Shown: positions 1-10,022 of the stretch, piece by piece
Numbering within the stretch: position 1 is the first letter of the stretch
How the letters are laid out: every line of letters begins with the position of its first letter
Assembly (NCBI GenBank): GCA_016748015.1
Contig: JAAOMT010000762.1
Span: forward strand, 62,001-126,000
Direction: 5' to 3'
Length of the DNA stretch: 64,000 bases
Source: Geosiphon pyriformis
Taxonomy: Eukaryota; Glomeromycota; Glomeromycetes; Archaeosporales; Geosiphonaceae
Notes under the pieces: model-generated
Database searches by the model: none
What the model was told of the DNA's origin: nothing
The model's input: the letters and a program-made list of their open reading frames with translations, nothing else
Position numbers and translations under genes: made by a program

Positions 1-512
1 AACTTACTTGGCATGTTGTTTTCTCAGAGCTAGTGATTTTTAAATAATCAGATTTAGATGGCTGGATTTAGAACATTAATTGTAAATCAATGATACCAAT
101 TGTGATTATGATTAACATAATCAGAAATAGATCAATTGATTACATTTCTTGGTAACTACTTTTAATCATTGATTGCAGATCTGGAATGTTAAATTGTTCC
201 AATAAGGACGTATGAGAATTTTGGAGCATAACAAAACCTGTTGTTATCTGATTACATGCATCAATCATTCATTTCCATTGGTGTTTCTTAGTTTGCCAAG
301 ATTTTTTTGTATCCAACTTAGTTAAACTGTTGGATTGTGCCATATTTTTTTGTTGTAATTGGATTGATTGCTGATCATTTATTTCCAGATTGCTGGCTGA
401 TTTTGTTGATTAAGTGTGATAATATAGGCTTTTTTCACATAATTTTGATGTTAATTTCTATTATATGTGTTGTAATTTTTGCATTAAAAAGTGTGAAAAT
501 CTTCCAGTAACA
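1..512. repeat. Right end of an unidentified LTR-like element
   Basis: No coding potential is visible. The block ends in CCAGTAACA at 512, the kind of terminus (TAACA) found on every LTR in this window. The next base resumes element A1 inside the RNase H codons for QECLAVV. In copy B the same RNase H region is uninterrupted, so the junction at 512/513 is an insertion edge. The sequence does not match the LTRs of families A, D, E or G. The other end lies outside the window. Confidence 0.45.
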
Positions 513-753
513 ACAAGAATGCTTAGCAGTAGTTTAGGCTACTAGTTACTGGGAGCAATATCTTCTTGGTGCAAAATTCTTAGTGGTAACAAATCATCAA
601 GCCTTGGTTTGGCTGCACAATAAAAAGAAGCTAGAACACAAATGAATAACTCACTGGATACTCCACTTGGATGAATTTGACTATGATATTCAACACCACA
701 AAAAAACAAATTATCAAAATGCTGATGCTCTCTCTAGACTTACCATCCAGTGA
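513..753 (+). pseudogene. A1 RNase H C-terminal end
   Basis: Translates to the end of a Ty3/gypsy RNase H: ECLAVV, then YLLGAKFLVVTNHQALVWL, then NADALSRL, ending TIQ* at 751-753. A Trp codon is TAG (near 535) and another stop lies in the WITHWI stretch, so it is dead. The terminal TGA corresponds to the pol stops of copies B (7345-7347) and I (36807-36809), so it is the normal end of this ORF. Integrase follows 58 nt later once the LINE insertion is subtracted. Confidence 0.8.
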
Positions 754-764
754 TAGTACAACTT
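750..764. repeat. Target site duplication of LINE copy 1, left copy
   Basis: GTGATAGTACAACTT here is identical to 3184-3198. Copy B has GTGACAGTACAATCT in one uninterrupted copy at the same place, which is the empty site. Confidence 0.93.
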
Positions 765-806
765 TTTTTTTTTTTTTTTTATGTTAACATGTAGTCACAC
801 TGGTTG

Positions 807-812
807 TTTATT
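807..812 (-). terminator. Poly(A) signal of LINE copy 1
   Basis: AATAAA on the minus strand, about 26 nt upstream of the poly(A) tail. The same CTAATAAACAACC context occurs in copy 2 (16543-16548). Confidence 0.7.
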
Positions 813-907
813 AGTTAAGCCACAGTAATGTGGTGGTTTCACAAAGCCAGCTCATCCAATAATACAAAAATCACAAGATGCAGCTAATCACAAGTGGAAA
901 GCCCTAA

Positions 908-3156
908 CTACACACTAGTATTATCTTTGTTATCTAATGTATTAAACATATCTAATTCATACATCTTACCCATAATGCTAACAAGCTCATGACTATTTTT
1001 AACCATACCACTTATCCACTTAGCAGTCTGATTAGGACTGGATTTGATTCTAGAAGGCTAATCTTCTCATAGATGCATCATAACATCAAAGGTATTATCA
1101 TAAACTGAAAAGTCTTTATCTTTATTATCATCATTATCAACATTATCAACCATGTTATTACTATCTGATCTATTTTCCAAGCAGGCCCATTTACATATTT
1201 TCTCAAAGCATGTTATTCTTTTCTGCATTATGGTGGTAACAGCAGCCAAGCCTTTATTTTGCTTAGCCAATCCATCTACACATTCCTTAACTGACACATT
1301 CACAACAGATAGAGTAGACAGCAATTTGGTAACCAATGCAACCAGAGCACCAACAGGTTTAACTAAGAATTTTATCAACACAGATAGTTCACTAAGGTGG
1401 GATTCAAAAGAAGCCAACCTAGATTCAACAGCAAAATTGAAAACAGAAGAGACAGCAGGCAACATGGGTGTTGTAGTTTTGGAAGAACCACCAAGATCCA
1501 AGTCTATATCAGCAGCAGCAGCACCAAGAAGAACCACAAAAACAGCAGCCTTGGCATAAGATTTAGATCCAACAAATGAAAGTTTAAAATTTTTGGGGCC
1601 ACCAAAGGTGTTGGAAAAGAGTTTAGGTGGGAGAGAAGGCAACTTCTTGCAGTTCACAGCCAAATAATTCAAGTCTTGGCATCTGTTTTCCATTAGATGC
1701 AACAACCATACAAGGTACCAGTTTTTGACACTATAACATTCAGAAATTCCAAAAAATCAAAAATAACCACAGCAAAGCATTGATGTTGATAAGATTCAGG
1801 GGAGTAAGGAATAAAACATGTATGGCCACCAACTTGGAAGACCAAATCACTTATTTTAAAGACAGTACAGCCAAATGGAAGATTGACCAACTTAGTTTTA
1901 AATGCATCTTTTAAGAAGATAATCTCCTTTTGGTTGGTGATGGAAAGAATCCTAACACTATTTTTTTTGACTAATACAGATGAGTTAGAAAAAGCAGCAG
2001 CAGCAGAAGAAGTGTCTTTGAAGTTTACCACAGCATATTGTCATAAGCCAGTAGGCTTCAACTTAACAGAAATGACAACACCAAAAATGCCAAGAACAGA
2101 TTTGATGTCATCAGAAGAGATACCCAAAGATACATCACACAGTGTAACTGACAATGAAGAGAAAGAAACAGAGGCCACACCAGAAGACCATGCAATCTTA
2201 AGAGTGGTCAAAAAAACCTCATTACTAATAGCCACTTTGGTGGCACTATTTAAACTCTTCTGAGATGCAAATTTTACACAGAACAACTTAACAGCATCTT
2301 GTGAAACTGACTTAAGCTCAATACAACCAGGCAGCAACTGAAACAAAGAACCAAGCAGGGCCATTTTGATCTTAAATATAGCACCAGATACTAGATTGGA
2401 GGCCATCCAACCAGAGAATCTTTGATAACCATTCACATTCTTCCAATCACCACTATCAGCAGCACCAAAAATTGGGAGAGAGACAGTTAATTCCATTTCT
2501 ATCTGATCAGTCCAATCTTTGAGATCATCTAAATTGATGGACTGTTTTGCTATTGGAATTGGTGATAATCTGCTGGAGAGTATTACATCAGGCAACACAG
2601 CCAATAGTTGATCTTGGCCCATCTTGGAAAATGTGCCACTGCTGTTGCCATGCATATTAGAAAAATAACTGGCTGCTGTTGTGGAGATCTTACCAAAGAT
2701 CTCATCTGGAACCACAAAGAGGTTCAGTGTGATCATAGCAGTTGTAACTGTTTGCTGCTGTTTTTTGGAATTTTTTGCTTTTGTGGCCATTTGTAAAGCA
2801 GTAGTAGTAGAAGTAGTAGTAAGAGTAGTAAGAGCAGGAAAGACCAACTTGTTGACTGGTCTGTTATTAAAAATCTTTGGGCTTTTTGAAGTGATAGAGA
2901 CAACACTGAGACTAATCCAAGTGTGCCTTTTTGAAGGAACTTTGACTGGAGAAGAACTTTCAGCCAAAAGAGAAAAAAATAAACCAGAAGCTGCTAAAAG
3001 CAGCTTTTCACTAATATTTTTTAAAGAAAATGTTGCCAGAATGTTTTGTTTAGCTGCTTCAATAACAGAAAAACTCTCTTGTGTTGAACTTTTATTAGTT
3101 ACTATAGGAAAAGTAACATTTGCAACTTTTTTACTCTTAGCTCTATTTGTGGTCAT
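908..3156 (-). pseudogene. LINE ORF1 protein (RRM-like, CCHC knuckle), copy 1, broken
   Basis: The start at 3156 (MTTNRAKSKK) is chosen by homology to copy 2; the longer frame upstream belongs to the target element. The protein runs through a basic/Ser-Thr-rich N-terminus, a region GSLFQLLPGCIELKS, an RRM-like fold (LCDVSLGISSDDIKSVLG ... YAVVNFKD, resembling RNP2 and RNP1), a CCHC-type knuckle, an acidic linker and a C-terminus ending DNTSV*. Breaks: Trp to TGA at 2038-2040; a deletion near 1700 that removes the first knuckle Cys and shifts the frame; Trp to TAG near 1066. LINE ORF1 proteins bind RNA and form the RNP. The family is recalled from glomeromycotan genomes and was not searched. 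Confidence 0.82.
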
Positions 3157-3183
3157 GAAAATTAAGAGAGAAAAAGTTTTTTT

Positions 3184-3198
3184 GTGATAGTACAACTT
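3184..3198. repeat. Target site duplication of LINE copy 1, right copy
   Basis: Identical 15-bp copy of 750-764. A1 sequence resumes here and leads to the integrase ORF. Confidence 0.93.
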
Positions 3199-3245
3199 CT
3201 CAAACCAAACCAACTTAATTATTAGTAACTTTTTTACAAACAACC

Positions 3246-4554
3246 ATGATAATAGACTTGGACAACTACTTTGCCTTAATGGAATTTTTGGGTAAAGGAC
3301 AATACCCACCAGAATACACTCAACAGCAAAGAGAACATTTGCACAAACAATCAAATTTTTATTTGATCTGCCAGAACCAATTATATAAAAGAAACAGAAA
3401 AGATCCTAACTGCTCCCAAAGAATCATCAGATTTGAAGAAAGAGAAATTGTAATATACAATATGCACACTAACTCATTAGCTAGACACTTTGAAAAAACA
3501 AAGACAATTCAGAAAACTTTAGCTCACTATTATTGGCCTACCTTAGGAAAGAACATTGCTGAATACATTAAAACCTGTGACATCTGCCAAAGAAGAGGCA
3601 AACCCAATCACAAAGAAGATATCCATTCAATCTCTGTTGGTTAACCATTTGACAGAATTAGTATAGATGTTATTGAATCTTTTAAATTACTCTTAATAGC
3701 AACAGATACATTATTACAACTACTGACTATCTTACAAAGTGGATAGAAGCAAAAGCCACTCTTGACCAAACAGCAGTCTCAATAGCCAATTTTACTTAAG
3801 AAGATATTATTTGCCATCATGGCTGCCCCAAAGAACTTTTATCTGAGCTTTTCTCAATACACTGGTTAAAGAACTTTGTAGAAAAATGGGAATACATCAT
3901 AAACTTTCCTCTTTTTATTACTCCCAAACAAATGGCCTAGTGGAATGTTTCAATAGAACACTATGTAAAATCCTAGCCAAAACCAGTGAAAAAACAAACT
4001 TATAAGACAAAGTACTGTCTTCAGCTTTGTTTGCTTATAGAACTGTAAATCATAACATAACAAATTATGAACCTTTTTATCTGCTCTATGAATGTATGGC
4101 AACACTACCAATAGAAACTAACATTGAAACAATATCTTTTGAAGAGATCACAATAGGAAATTACAAAAACATTTTGCAAAGAAGACTTGGTACCATTCTT
4201 GACTCCTTGGTAGAAGCACAAATAATTGCTTTTGAAAAAATAAAACAGTTTCAAAAAAAGCTTAAGAAAAAGAAAACTTATAAAACATTTTCTTTAAGTG
4301 TTGGTAACTTGGTATTAGAATACTATTTTAACAGAGACAATATTTACGGTAATAAATTCTCTAGCTGATGGAAATAACTCTTTATAATTAACAAAGTTTT
4401 AAACAACAGTTCTTATATTCTTTAAGATCAATTCAGAACAATCTTCAATGATCATCCTGTTCATGGTACACGACTCAAGAAATATCATAAACAACCTGAT
4501 TGGCTGCCTGTGATGGTAATACCAACTCAAATGATCAGCAAAAATCAAGTATAA
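3246..4554 (+). pseudogene. A1 integrase
   Basis: Starts with its own ATG (MIIDLDNYFALMEFLGKGQY). It contains the HHCC zinc-binding N-terminus (H...H...CDICQRR), a damaged catalytic core, the NGLVECFN region and a C-terminal GPY/F-like segment (SLSVGNLVLEYYFNRDNIYGNKFSS). Stops occur at 3642-3644, in the core and after 4368. It ends MISKNQV* at 4552-4554. The open segments 3246-3644 and 4027-4368 are in the same frame apart from substitutions. No chromodomain is visible. B interrupts A1 30 nt after the stop. Confidence 0.85.
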
Positions 4555-4584
4555 ATAAATACATTATTCCCAAAACAAAGATAT

Positions 4585-5299
4585 TGTTATGGGTTGGAGT
4601 AACAAGCTAATGGATAGCAAGAGAAAACAGAATTGTAGGGTGATGAAAGGAATCAAAGAGATTTCAACTTCAAAGAGTGAATTGAATAAGTATGGATTCA
4701 ATGTGCAAGATCAGTTTCATAAAATATCTCAGTTGCTATATTTTTCAAAGATAACCAGAGAATCTGAAGGTAAAGAGATAGTCTATACTGTCAACAAATG
4801 ATCATGCCTAGTACAATTCTATGTCTCACATCAGCACTCTTAGAATTCAATATCAGGTATCAGATGTACTCTTTAGTCACATTTTATTCAATAATCTTCA
4901 AATGCTGCAATTACATGTTTCAGAAAAAGTGTAAAGAATAACCAACAAATAATCTTTTATCTTTAAGATGTTCAGATACTTGAAAGTAGGAAAAGGGAAA
5001 TTAGCGATAAGAAAATGATTGAGATAAAAGTTGTTATTTTATTTATTTATTTCTTTTGATTCTTCATGCTTTTCTACAGTTTAAGAGATTCATTGTTTAT
5101 ATAGCTATCAAAAATGGTCAATGATCAGATCAATGATCAAGTCAATAATTAGGTTAATGATTAGATCAATAATCAGATCAATAATCAGGTCATTGATCAG
5201 GTCAATAATTACTTACTAAAAATAGAGTGGCTAATTTATATGACATCAATGGCTAATACATGTGATAATTAATAAGAAGTATAAGTTTCAACTGTAACA
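4585..5299 (-). repeat. 3' LTR of element B
   Basis: Begins TGTTATGGG and ends CTGTAACA in plus reading, so the ends are TG...CA in both senses. It is 715 bp, the same length as the partner LTR. It holds a 12-bp tandem array and an A/T-rich stretch near 5035-5060. The last 31 bp also encode the end of ORF3. Confidence 0.93.
5116..5211. repeat. 12-bp minisatellite in family-A LTR, 8 units
   Basis: Eight consecutive 12-mers with consensus GGTCAATGATCA, containing the palindrome TGATCA. Copy number differs between elements (4, 5, 7 or 8) and accounts for most LTR length differences in the family. Confidence 0.85.
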
Positions 5300-6021
5300 T
5301 TATCCTCTCCAAAGAGATTGAGCTCTGGCAAAATTAAGCTATTTATGGTGTAATCTATTGGAAGAGTTTTATCTAATTCAAAGCTAACTAGTTTGTTGAA
5401 GTCTTTTGTCAATAAGATATATAATACTTGAAGCAAAATGAGTTTTGTATCCAGGAGACCAAATCTTTGTATTAGAGTTTTGGCCCTTTTAATAATAGTT
5501 AAAACTCTTGAGACATCTAACTGTATAATGCCCAAAATTTCTGTCTGTATCTCTGAAGTTGTTTTTTTTATGAGTTTTATATGCTCTATGATTTCACCAA
5601 GGTGATCATAGAGTTCTAATTGTCTTTCATATGACAAGTTTTTGTCTATAAATAAGATTTCTTGAAGTGTTTTTCTAATTGTGTTAGAAGATGGGAGTAT
5701 AGCTGCTGTTATACTTTCCAACAGATATTTATCTATTTTACTAGCAATTTTTTTTCTTCTGGTAGTGGTTTTTTTTGGTCTAATAACAGTATGTGTTCTA
5801 CTGTTATCAGTTATAGTGGTTTGTTTTCCAATGGTCAAAGTAGTATTTGGATAGTTTTTGATCCAATACTCATAAAGAGTATAGAAAGCATTTTGAATGT
5901 TTTGATCCAGAAAATAATTGTTCATGTTGATTGAAGATACCTCTGTTTTGGAAATAGTGTATTTATTTATACTTAATTTTTGCTGATCATTTGAGTCGGT
6001 ATTATCACAACAGGCAGCCAA
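5269..6021 (-). CDS. ORF3 of element B, unknown function
   Basis: Open for 250 codons without interruption, which is rare here. The first ATG is at 5925; the frame is open from a TTG at 6021, and the segment between (AACCDNTDSNDQQKLSINKY) is conserved in copy I, so translation may begin upstream of the ATG. It overlaps the integrase 3' end in the -1 frame. Content: N-terminal segment with NNYFLDQNIQNAFYTLYEYW, a basic patch (KKTTTRRKKIASK), then mainly helical, Leu/Ile-rich sequence with KRAKTLIQRFGLL. No signal peptide or transmembrane segment is seen, so it does not look like an envelope protein although it occupies that position. The last 10 codons lie inside the LTR. Confidence 0.72.
   Translation of the reverse strand: MAACCDNTDSNDQQKLSINKYTISKTEVSSINMNNYFLDQNIQNAFYTLYEYWIKNYPNTTLTIGKQTTITDNSRTHTVIRPKKTTTRRKKIASKIDKYLLESITAAILPSSNTIRKTLQEILFIDKNLSYERQLELYDHLGEIIEHIKLIKKTTSEIQTEILGIIQLDVSRVLTIIKRAKTLIQRFGLLDTKLILLQVLYILLTKDFNKLVSFELDKTLPIDYTINSLILPELNLFGEDNVTVETYTSY
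5300..5316 (-). promoter_or_regulatory. Candidate polypurine tract of element B
   Basis: Minus strand TTTGGAGAGGATAA lies immediately before the 3' LTR. This is the expected place for plus-strand priming. It is simultaneously coding for ORF3 residues LFGEDN. Confidence 0.6.
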
Positions 6022-7286
6022 TCAGGTCGTTTATGATATTTCTTGAGTCATGTACCATAAACAAAATAATCATTGAAGATTGTTCTGGATTGATCTTGAA
6101 GAATATAAAAACCATTGTTCAAAACTTTGTTGACTATAAAGGGTTCTTTCCATCGGCTAGAAAATTTATCATCATAGACATTGTCTCTGTTTGAACAATA
6201 TTCCAATACCAAGTCACCAACACTTAAAGAAAGTATTTTATAGGTTTTATTTTTCTTAAGCTTTTTTTGGAACTGTTTTATCTTTTCAAAAGCAATTATT
6301 TGTGCTTCTACCAAGGAGTTAAGAATGGTACCAAGTCTTTTTTGCAAAATGTCTTTGTAATTCCCTATTGTGATCTCTTCAAAGGGTATTGTTTTAATAT
6401 CAGTTTCTATTGGTAGTGTTGTTATGCGTCCATAGAACAGATAAAAAGGTTCATAACTTGTTATGTTATGATTCACAGTTTTATAAGCAAATAAAGCTGA
6501 AGGCAGTACTTTGTCCCATAAGTTTGTTTCTTCACTGGTTTTGGCTAGAGTTTCACATAATGTTCTATTGAAATATTCTACTAGGCCATTTGTTTGGGGG
6601 TGATAAGGAGAGGAAAGTTTATGACGTATTCTCATTTTTCTACAAAGTTCTTCAACCAGTGTACTGAGAAAAGCTCTTCCTCTATCAGATAAAAGTTCTT
6701 TGGGGCAGCCATGATGGTAGATGATATCTTCATAAATAAAATTGGCTATTGAGACTGCTGTTTGGTCTGGGGTGGCTCTTGCTTTTACCCACTTTGTAAG
6801 ATAGTCAGTAGTTGTGATAATATATCTGTTGCCATCAGGAGTGATTGTTAAAGATCCAACAACATCTATACTAATTTTGTCAAAGGGTTGACCAACAGAG
6901 ATTGAATGGATATCTTCTTTGCGATTAGGTTTGCCTCTTCTTTGGCAGATGTCACAGGTTTTGATGTATTCAGCAATGTTTTTTCCCAAGGTAGATCAAT
7001 AATAGTGAGCTAAAGTTTTCTGAATTGTTTTTGTTTTTCCAAAGTGTCTAGCTAATGAGTCAGTGTATATGTTATATATTACAATTTCTCTTTCTTCAAA
7101 TTTGATGATTCTTTTGGAGCAGTCAGGATCTTTTCTGTTTCTTTTGTATAATTGGTTCTGGTAGATCAAATAAAAATTTGATTGTTTGCGCAATTGTTCT
7201 CTTTGTTGTCCAGTGTATTCAGGTGGGTATTGTCCTTTACCCAAAAATTCCATTAAGGCAGAGTAGTTGTCCAAGTCTATTATCAT
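5973..7286 (-). pseudogene. Integrase of element B
   Basis: Own ATG at 7286, 58 nt after the RNase H stop and in the +1 frame relative to it. Zinc-binding HHCC N-terminus (H...H..., CDICQRRG), then a catalytic core with all three acidic residues visible (ISIDVVG, LLSDRGRAF, NGLVEYFN), then a GPY/F-like C-terminus (GDLVLEYCSNRDN ... KFSSRWKEPFIVN). Only two stops interrupt it: Trp to TGA at 6993-6995 and an Arg codon to TGA at 6045-6047. The natural stop is at 5973-5975. No chromodomain is present. Confidence 0.88.
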
Positions 7287-7344
7287 GTTTGTTTATAAAG
7301 AAGTTACTAATAATTAAGTTGGTTTGGTTTGAGAGATTGTACTG

Positions 7345-8888
7345 TCACTGGATGGTAATTCTAGATAGAGTGTTGGCGTTTTGATGATTTGTTCCTTTGT
7401 GGTGTTGAATATCATAGTCGAATTCATCCAAGTAGAGTATTCAGTGAGTTATTCTTTTGTGTTCTAGCTTCTTTTTTTTACACAGCCAAACCAAGACTTG
7501 ATGATCTGTTACCACTAAAAATTTTGCACCAAGAAAATATTAATCCCAGTAGTTGGTAGCCCAAACTACTGCTAAACATTCTTGTTCAGTAACTAAATAG
7601 TTCTTTTTTGCTGGTGTGAGAGATCTACTGGCATATACTATTGCATGTTCTCTGCCATTTTCATCTTTCTGTAAAAAGATAGCACCAAGTTTATAGCCAG
7701 ATGCATTAATGTGGAGAATAAAAGGTTGGTCCAGATCAGGTTGTTTGAGAATTGGTTTAGTAACAAGTTTTTTCTTCAAGAATTCAAAAGCTTTTTGTTG
7801 ATGAGTGCCCCAGTGATAATTGACATTTTTTTTGAGTAGCTGATTGAGAGAAAAGACAATTTTAGAGAAATCTTTGATAAATTTGCAATAGTAAGAAGCC
7901 AAACCAAGAAAAGAACATAGTTTAGGAACATTCATTGGTTGTCTAATGTTTTGAACTTTTTCAACTTTAGCTGGGTCAGAAAAGATTCTATCTTTTATAA
8001 CAAAATGACCAAAAAATTGGGTGGATTGGCATCTAAAGAAAGATTTGATTGGGTTGATTTTAAGGCCAGCATTTCTGAGCAGGTCAAAAACCTTCTGTAA
8101 ATATTCAAGATGTTCATCCCAGGTTTTTGAATATACTATTATGTTGTCCAAGTAAACCAAAACAAAGTTTTCTTTTATTAATTCAAACACTTTATTTATT
8201 AGGCATTGAAAAGTGGGAGAAACATTGATGAGACCAAAAAGAACTCATAAGTGCCATACTTGGTAATGAAGGCAGTTTTCTTTCTGCTTTCTGGATCTAT
8301 CTCTACTTGCCAAAATCCAGCAATTAAGTCAATAGTTGAGAAAAAAGCAGCACTATTGAATTTATCTAACATTGCATTAATTTTGGAGAATGAGTACATG
8401 TCTCTTATAGTGATGACATTTAATTGGCAGTAGTCAATACAGAAGTGTAGAGTTCCACCTTTCTTGGATATCATTACAACTGGAAAAGCCCATTCACTCT
8501 TGGTTTCTTGTATGAATCCAAGATTTTTCATCCAATTTATCTCTTTCTTGATAAACTTATCATTGTATTGATTCGATTGATAAGGCTTTAAATGGATGGG
8601 GTGAGTTTCTTTTGTGGTGATGGTGTGTTGTATTACATGGGTTTGTCCAGGGGCATCACCTTCTTTTGAGATAACTGGGCTATTTCTAGCCAACAGATTT
8701 TCAATGTCCACTTTTCTTTCTTTAGGAGAAGGTTCTCTTTGTTTTACAACTAGTGATTGGATTTCAGGTGGTTCATTCTCAAAGAACTTTTGTACTTCTT
8801 TAAGTTCTTCTCGAGGTATCAAGCTAATTGGTTCCCAATCTTTGTAGTAGATTAGACAGGATTTGCATTCATCACTTGGTGAATACAA
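7345..8888 (-). pseudogene. RT-RNase H of element B
   Basis: Ty3/gypsy reverse transcriptase followed by RNase H. Visible: SEWAFPVVMISKKGG, STIDLIAGFWQVEID, VLVYLDNIIVYSKTWDEHL, FLGLASYYCKFIKDFS, INASGYKLGAI and TEQECLAVVWATNYW. The catalytic YLDD box reads YLDN, losing one metal-binding Asp by a G-to-A change. A frameshift near 8200 separates two open segments and a stop follows TNYWD. The ORF ends TIQ* at 7345-7347, homologous to the stops of copies A1 and I. Confidence 0.88.
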
Positions 8889-10022
8889 AGGTTTATTACA
8901 CCAGCACTGTGCACAAGGGCCATGTTACCAATAACTGTATTTTGCTTTCTTGTTAGGTTTTCTGTCAAAGGTTCTTTTGAGGACATTATAGTAGGGCCAG
9001 CAGATCAGTTTGCCATTTACTATGATTTCTTCTTTGTTAGCTTTAACATTGTCCAGTGGCTTGTCATTGCTGGTAAAGATGGTATAAGCAAGTTCAGCAG
9101 TTTCTTCTGGTTCTTCTTGATCTTCTTTATTATTACTTTTATCATTATTTGATTCATCTGATTGTTCTTCTTTTTGGTTCTGCTTGTGTACTAGAGGAGT
9201 TGTCCAATGTTAGCATTTAACCACAATAGGTTTCTTACCACATCTGATGGTTAGCTTACAAAGTTCATAGTCAAGTAGTGCTTTGGCTTTCTTAAGCCAT
9301 TTATTACCAACAATGATGGTGTACTTTTTTGCTTCAGATACTTCCATATCTGTTTCAATGCTGATATTATTGATGCAGACAAAAATAGCTTTGGCTATGC
9401 CCAGGCCTTTTTTCTTGTCACCATGTATGTTGGTCATTGGTTTTGTGGAAGGTTCATCAATTTTTCTGCCAATTGCTTCAAGAAAATGTGTGGCAATTAC
9501 ACTAACAAATGATCTACTGTCTAGGATCAGATCAATGAAGTAACTAGCCACTTGGGTTTTACAAATCAGAGGGGTAACATTGGTATTATCAGCAAGTCCA
9601 GCTTGGCGAGAGTGTTTGTTGGTCTTTGGTATCTTTTTTTTTGGTATCAATGATTTGTGAAAATATTTTCTGAATTGTAGATGAGTTATCAGTTGGCCAA
9701 ATGTAATGTGTGCTGGGGTTTCCATGAGATCTTTAACAACAGAATAGAGTTCAGATTTTTGTACAATTTCTGGGGGTTTCAACTTTGGAGAATTTTTAAA
9801 AACCTTAGTCTTTGGTGGCTCATTGTTATCAGCAGATGATTTGGATGCTTTGTTTGGGTCTAAAACGAAATCAACCTTGACTTTTTTCTTTTTTCTGGTT
9901 GATTCAGAGGTGTTGATTGCTAGTTCATCCATATCATGATCATTATCAGTTAGGTTAAAAGCATAAAAGAGGTTTTCTTCTGGTTGGCTTGCACTCTCAC
10001 TCTTTGGAGGTATGCCTACCAG
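8889..10022 (-). pseudogene. Pol N-terminus of element B: protease and cysteine-rich region
   Basis: Read in the -1 frame relative to gag. It starts around LVGIPPKSES after the slippery site and continues through MDELAINTSESTRKKKK, an aspartic protease (LILDSRSFVS, flap-side GNKWLKKAKALLDY) and an acidic linker, to a Cys-rich stretch (CAQCWCNKPL, then CKSC). The protease active site reads D-S-R instead of D-S-G. Stops lie at 9207-9209 and in the WHG motif (TAA for Trp near 8923). The Cys-rich part is the short counterpart of the larger zinc module of E, G and D; family A has no dUTPase. Confidence 0.8.

Larger units (their letters stand above)
765..3183 (-). mobile_element. LINE-derived ORF1-only retrocopy 1
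   Basis: Minus-strand insertion of about 2.4 kb with the hallmarks of target-primed reverse transcription: a 15-bp target duplication and a 3' poly(A) tail (T run 763-780 on the plus strand). It has a very short 5' leader of about 27 nt, one ORF (908-3156) and a 3' UTR of about 130 nt with AATAAA. No endonuclease or reverse transcriptase ORF2 follows. The copy at 16511-18894 has the same start and end points, so this looks like a defined ORF1-only unit rather than a random truncation. Confidence 0.88.

Noticed and set aside
1152-1559. Plus-strand ORF of 135 codons opposite the LINE ORF1
   Set aside because: Antisense shadow of the LINE ORF1, which has matching homology in a second copy and an RRM/knuckle pattern.
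2681-3187. Plus-strand ORF of 168 codons
   Set aside because: Antisense of LINE ORF1; hydrophobic composition is a complement effect, not a membrane protein.
5116-5211. CRISPR-like or origin-like repeat array
   Set aside because: Units are contiguous 12-mers without spacers, found in several LTRs of a eukaryotic element.
6048-6200. Chromodomain at the integrase C-terminus
   Set aside because: The C-terminus ends in a GPY/F-like segment and a short tail; no aromatic-cage or chromodomain pattern was seen in any copy.
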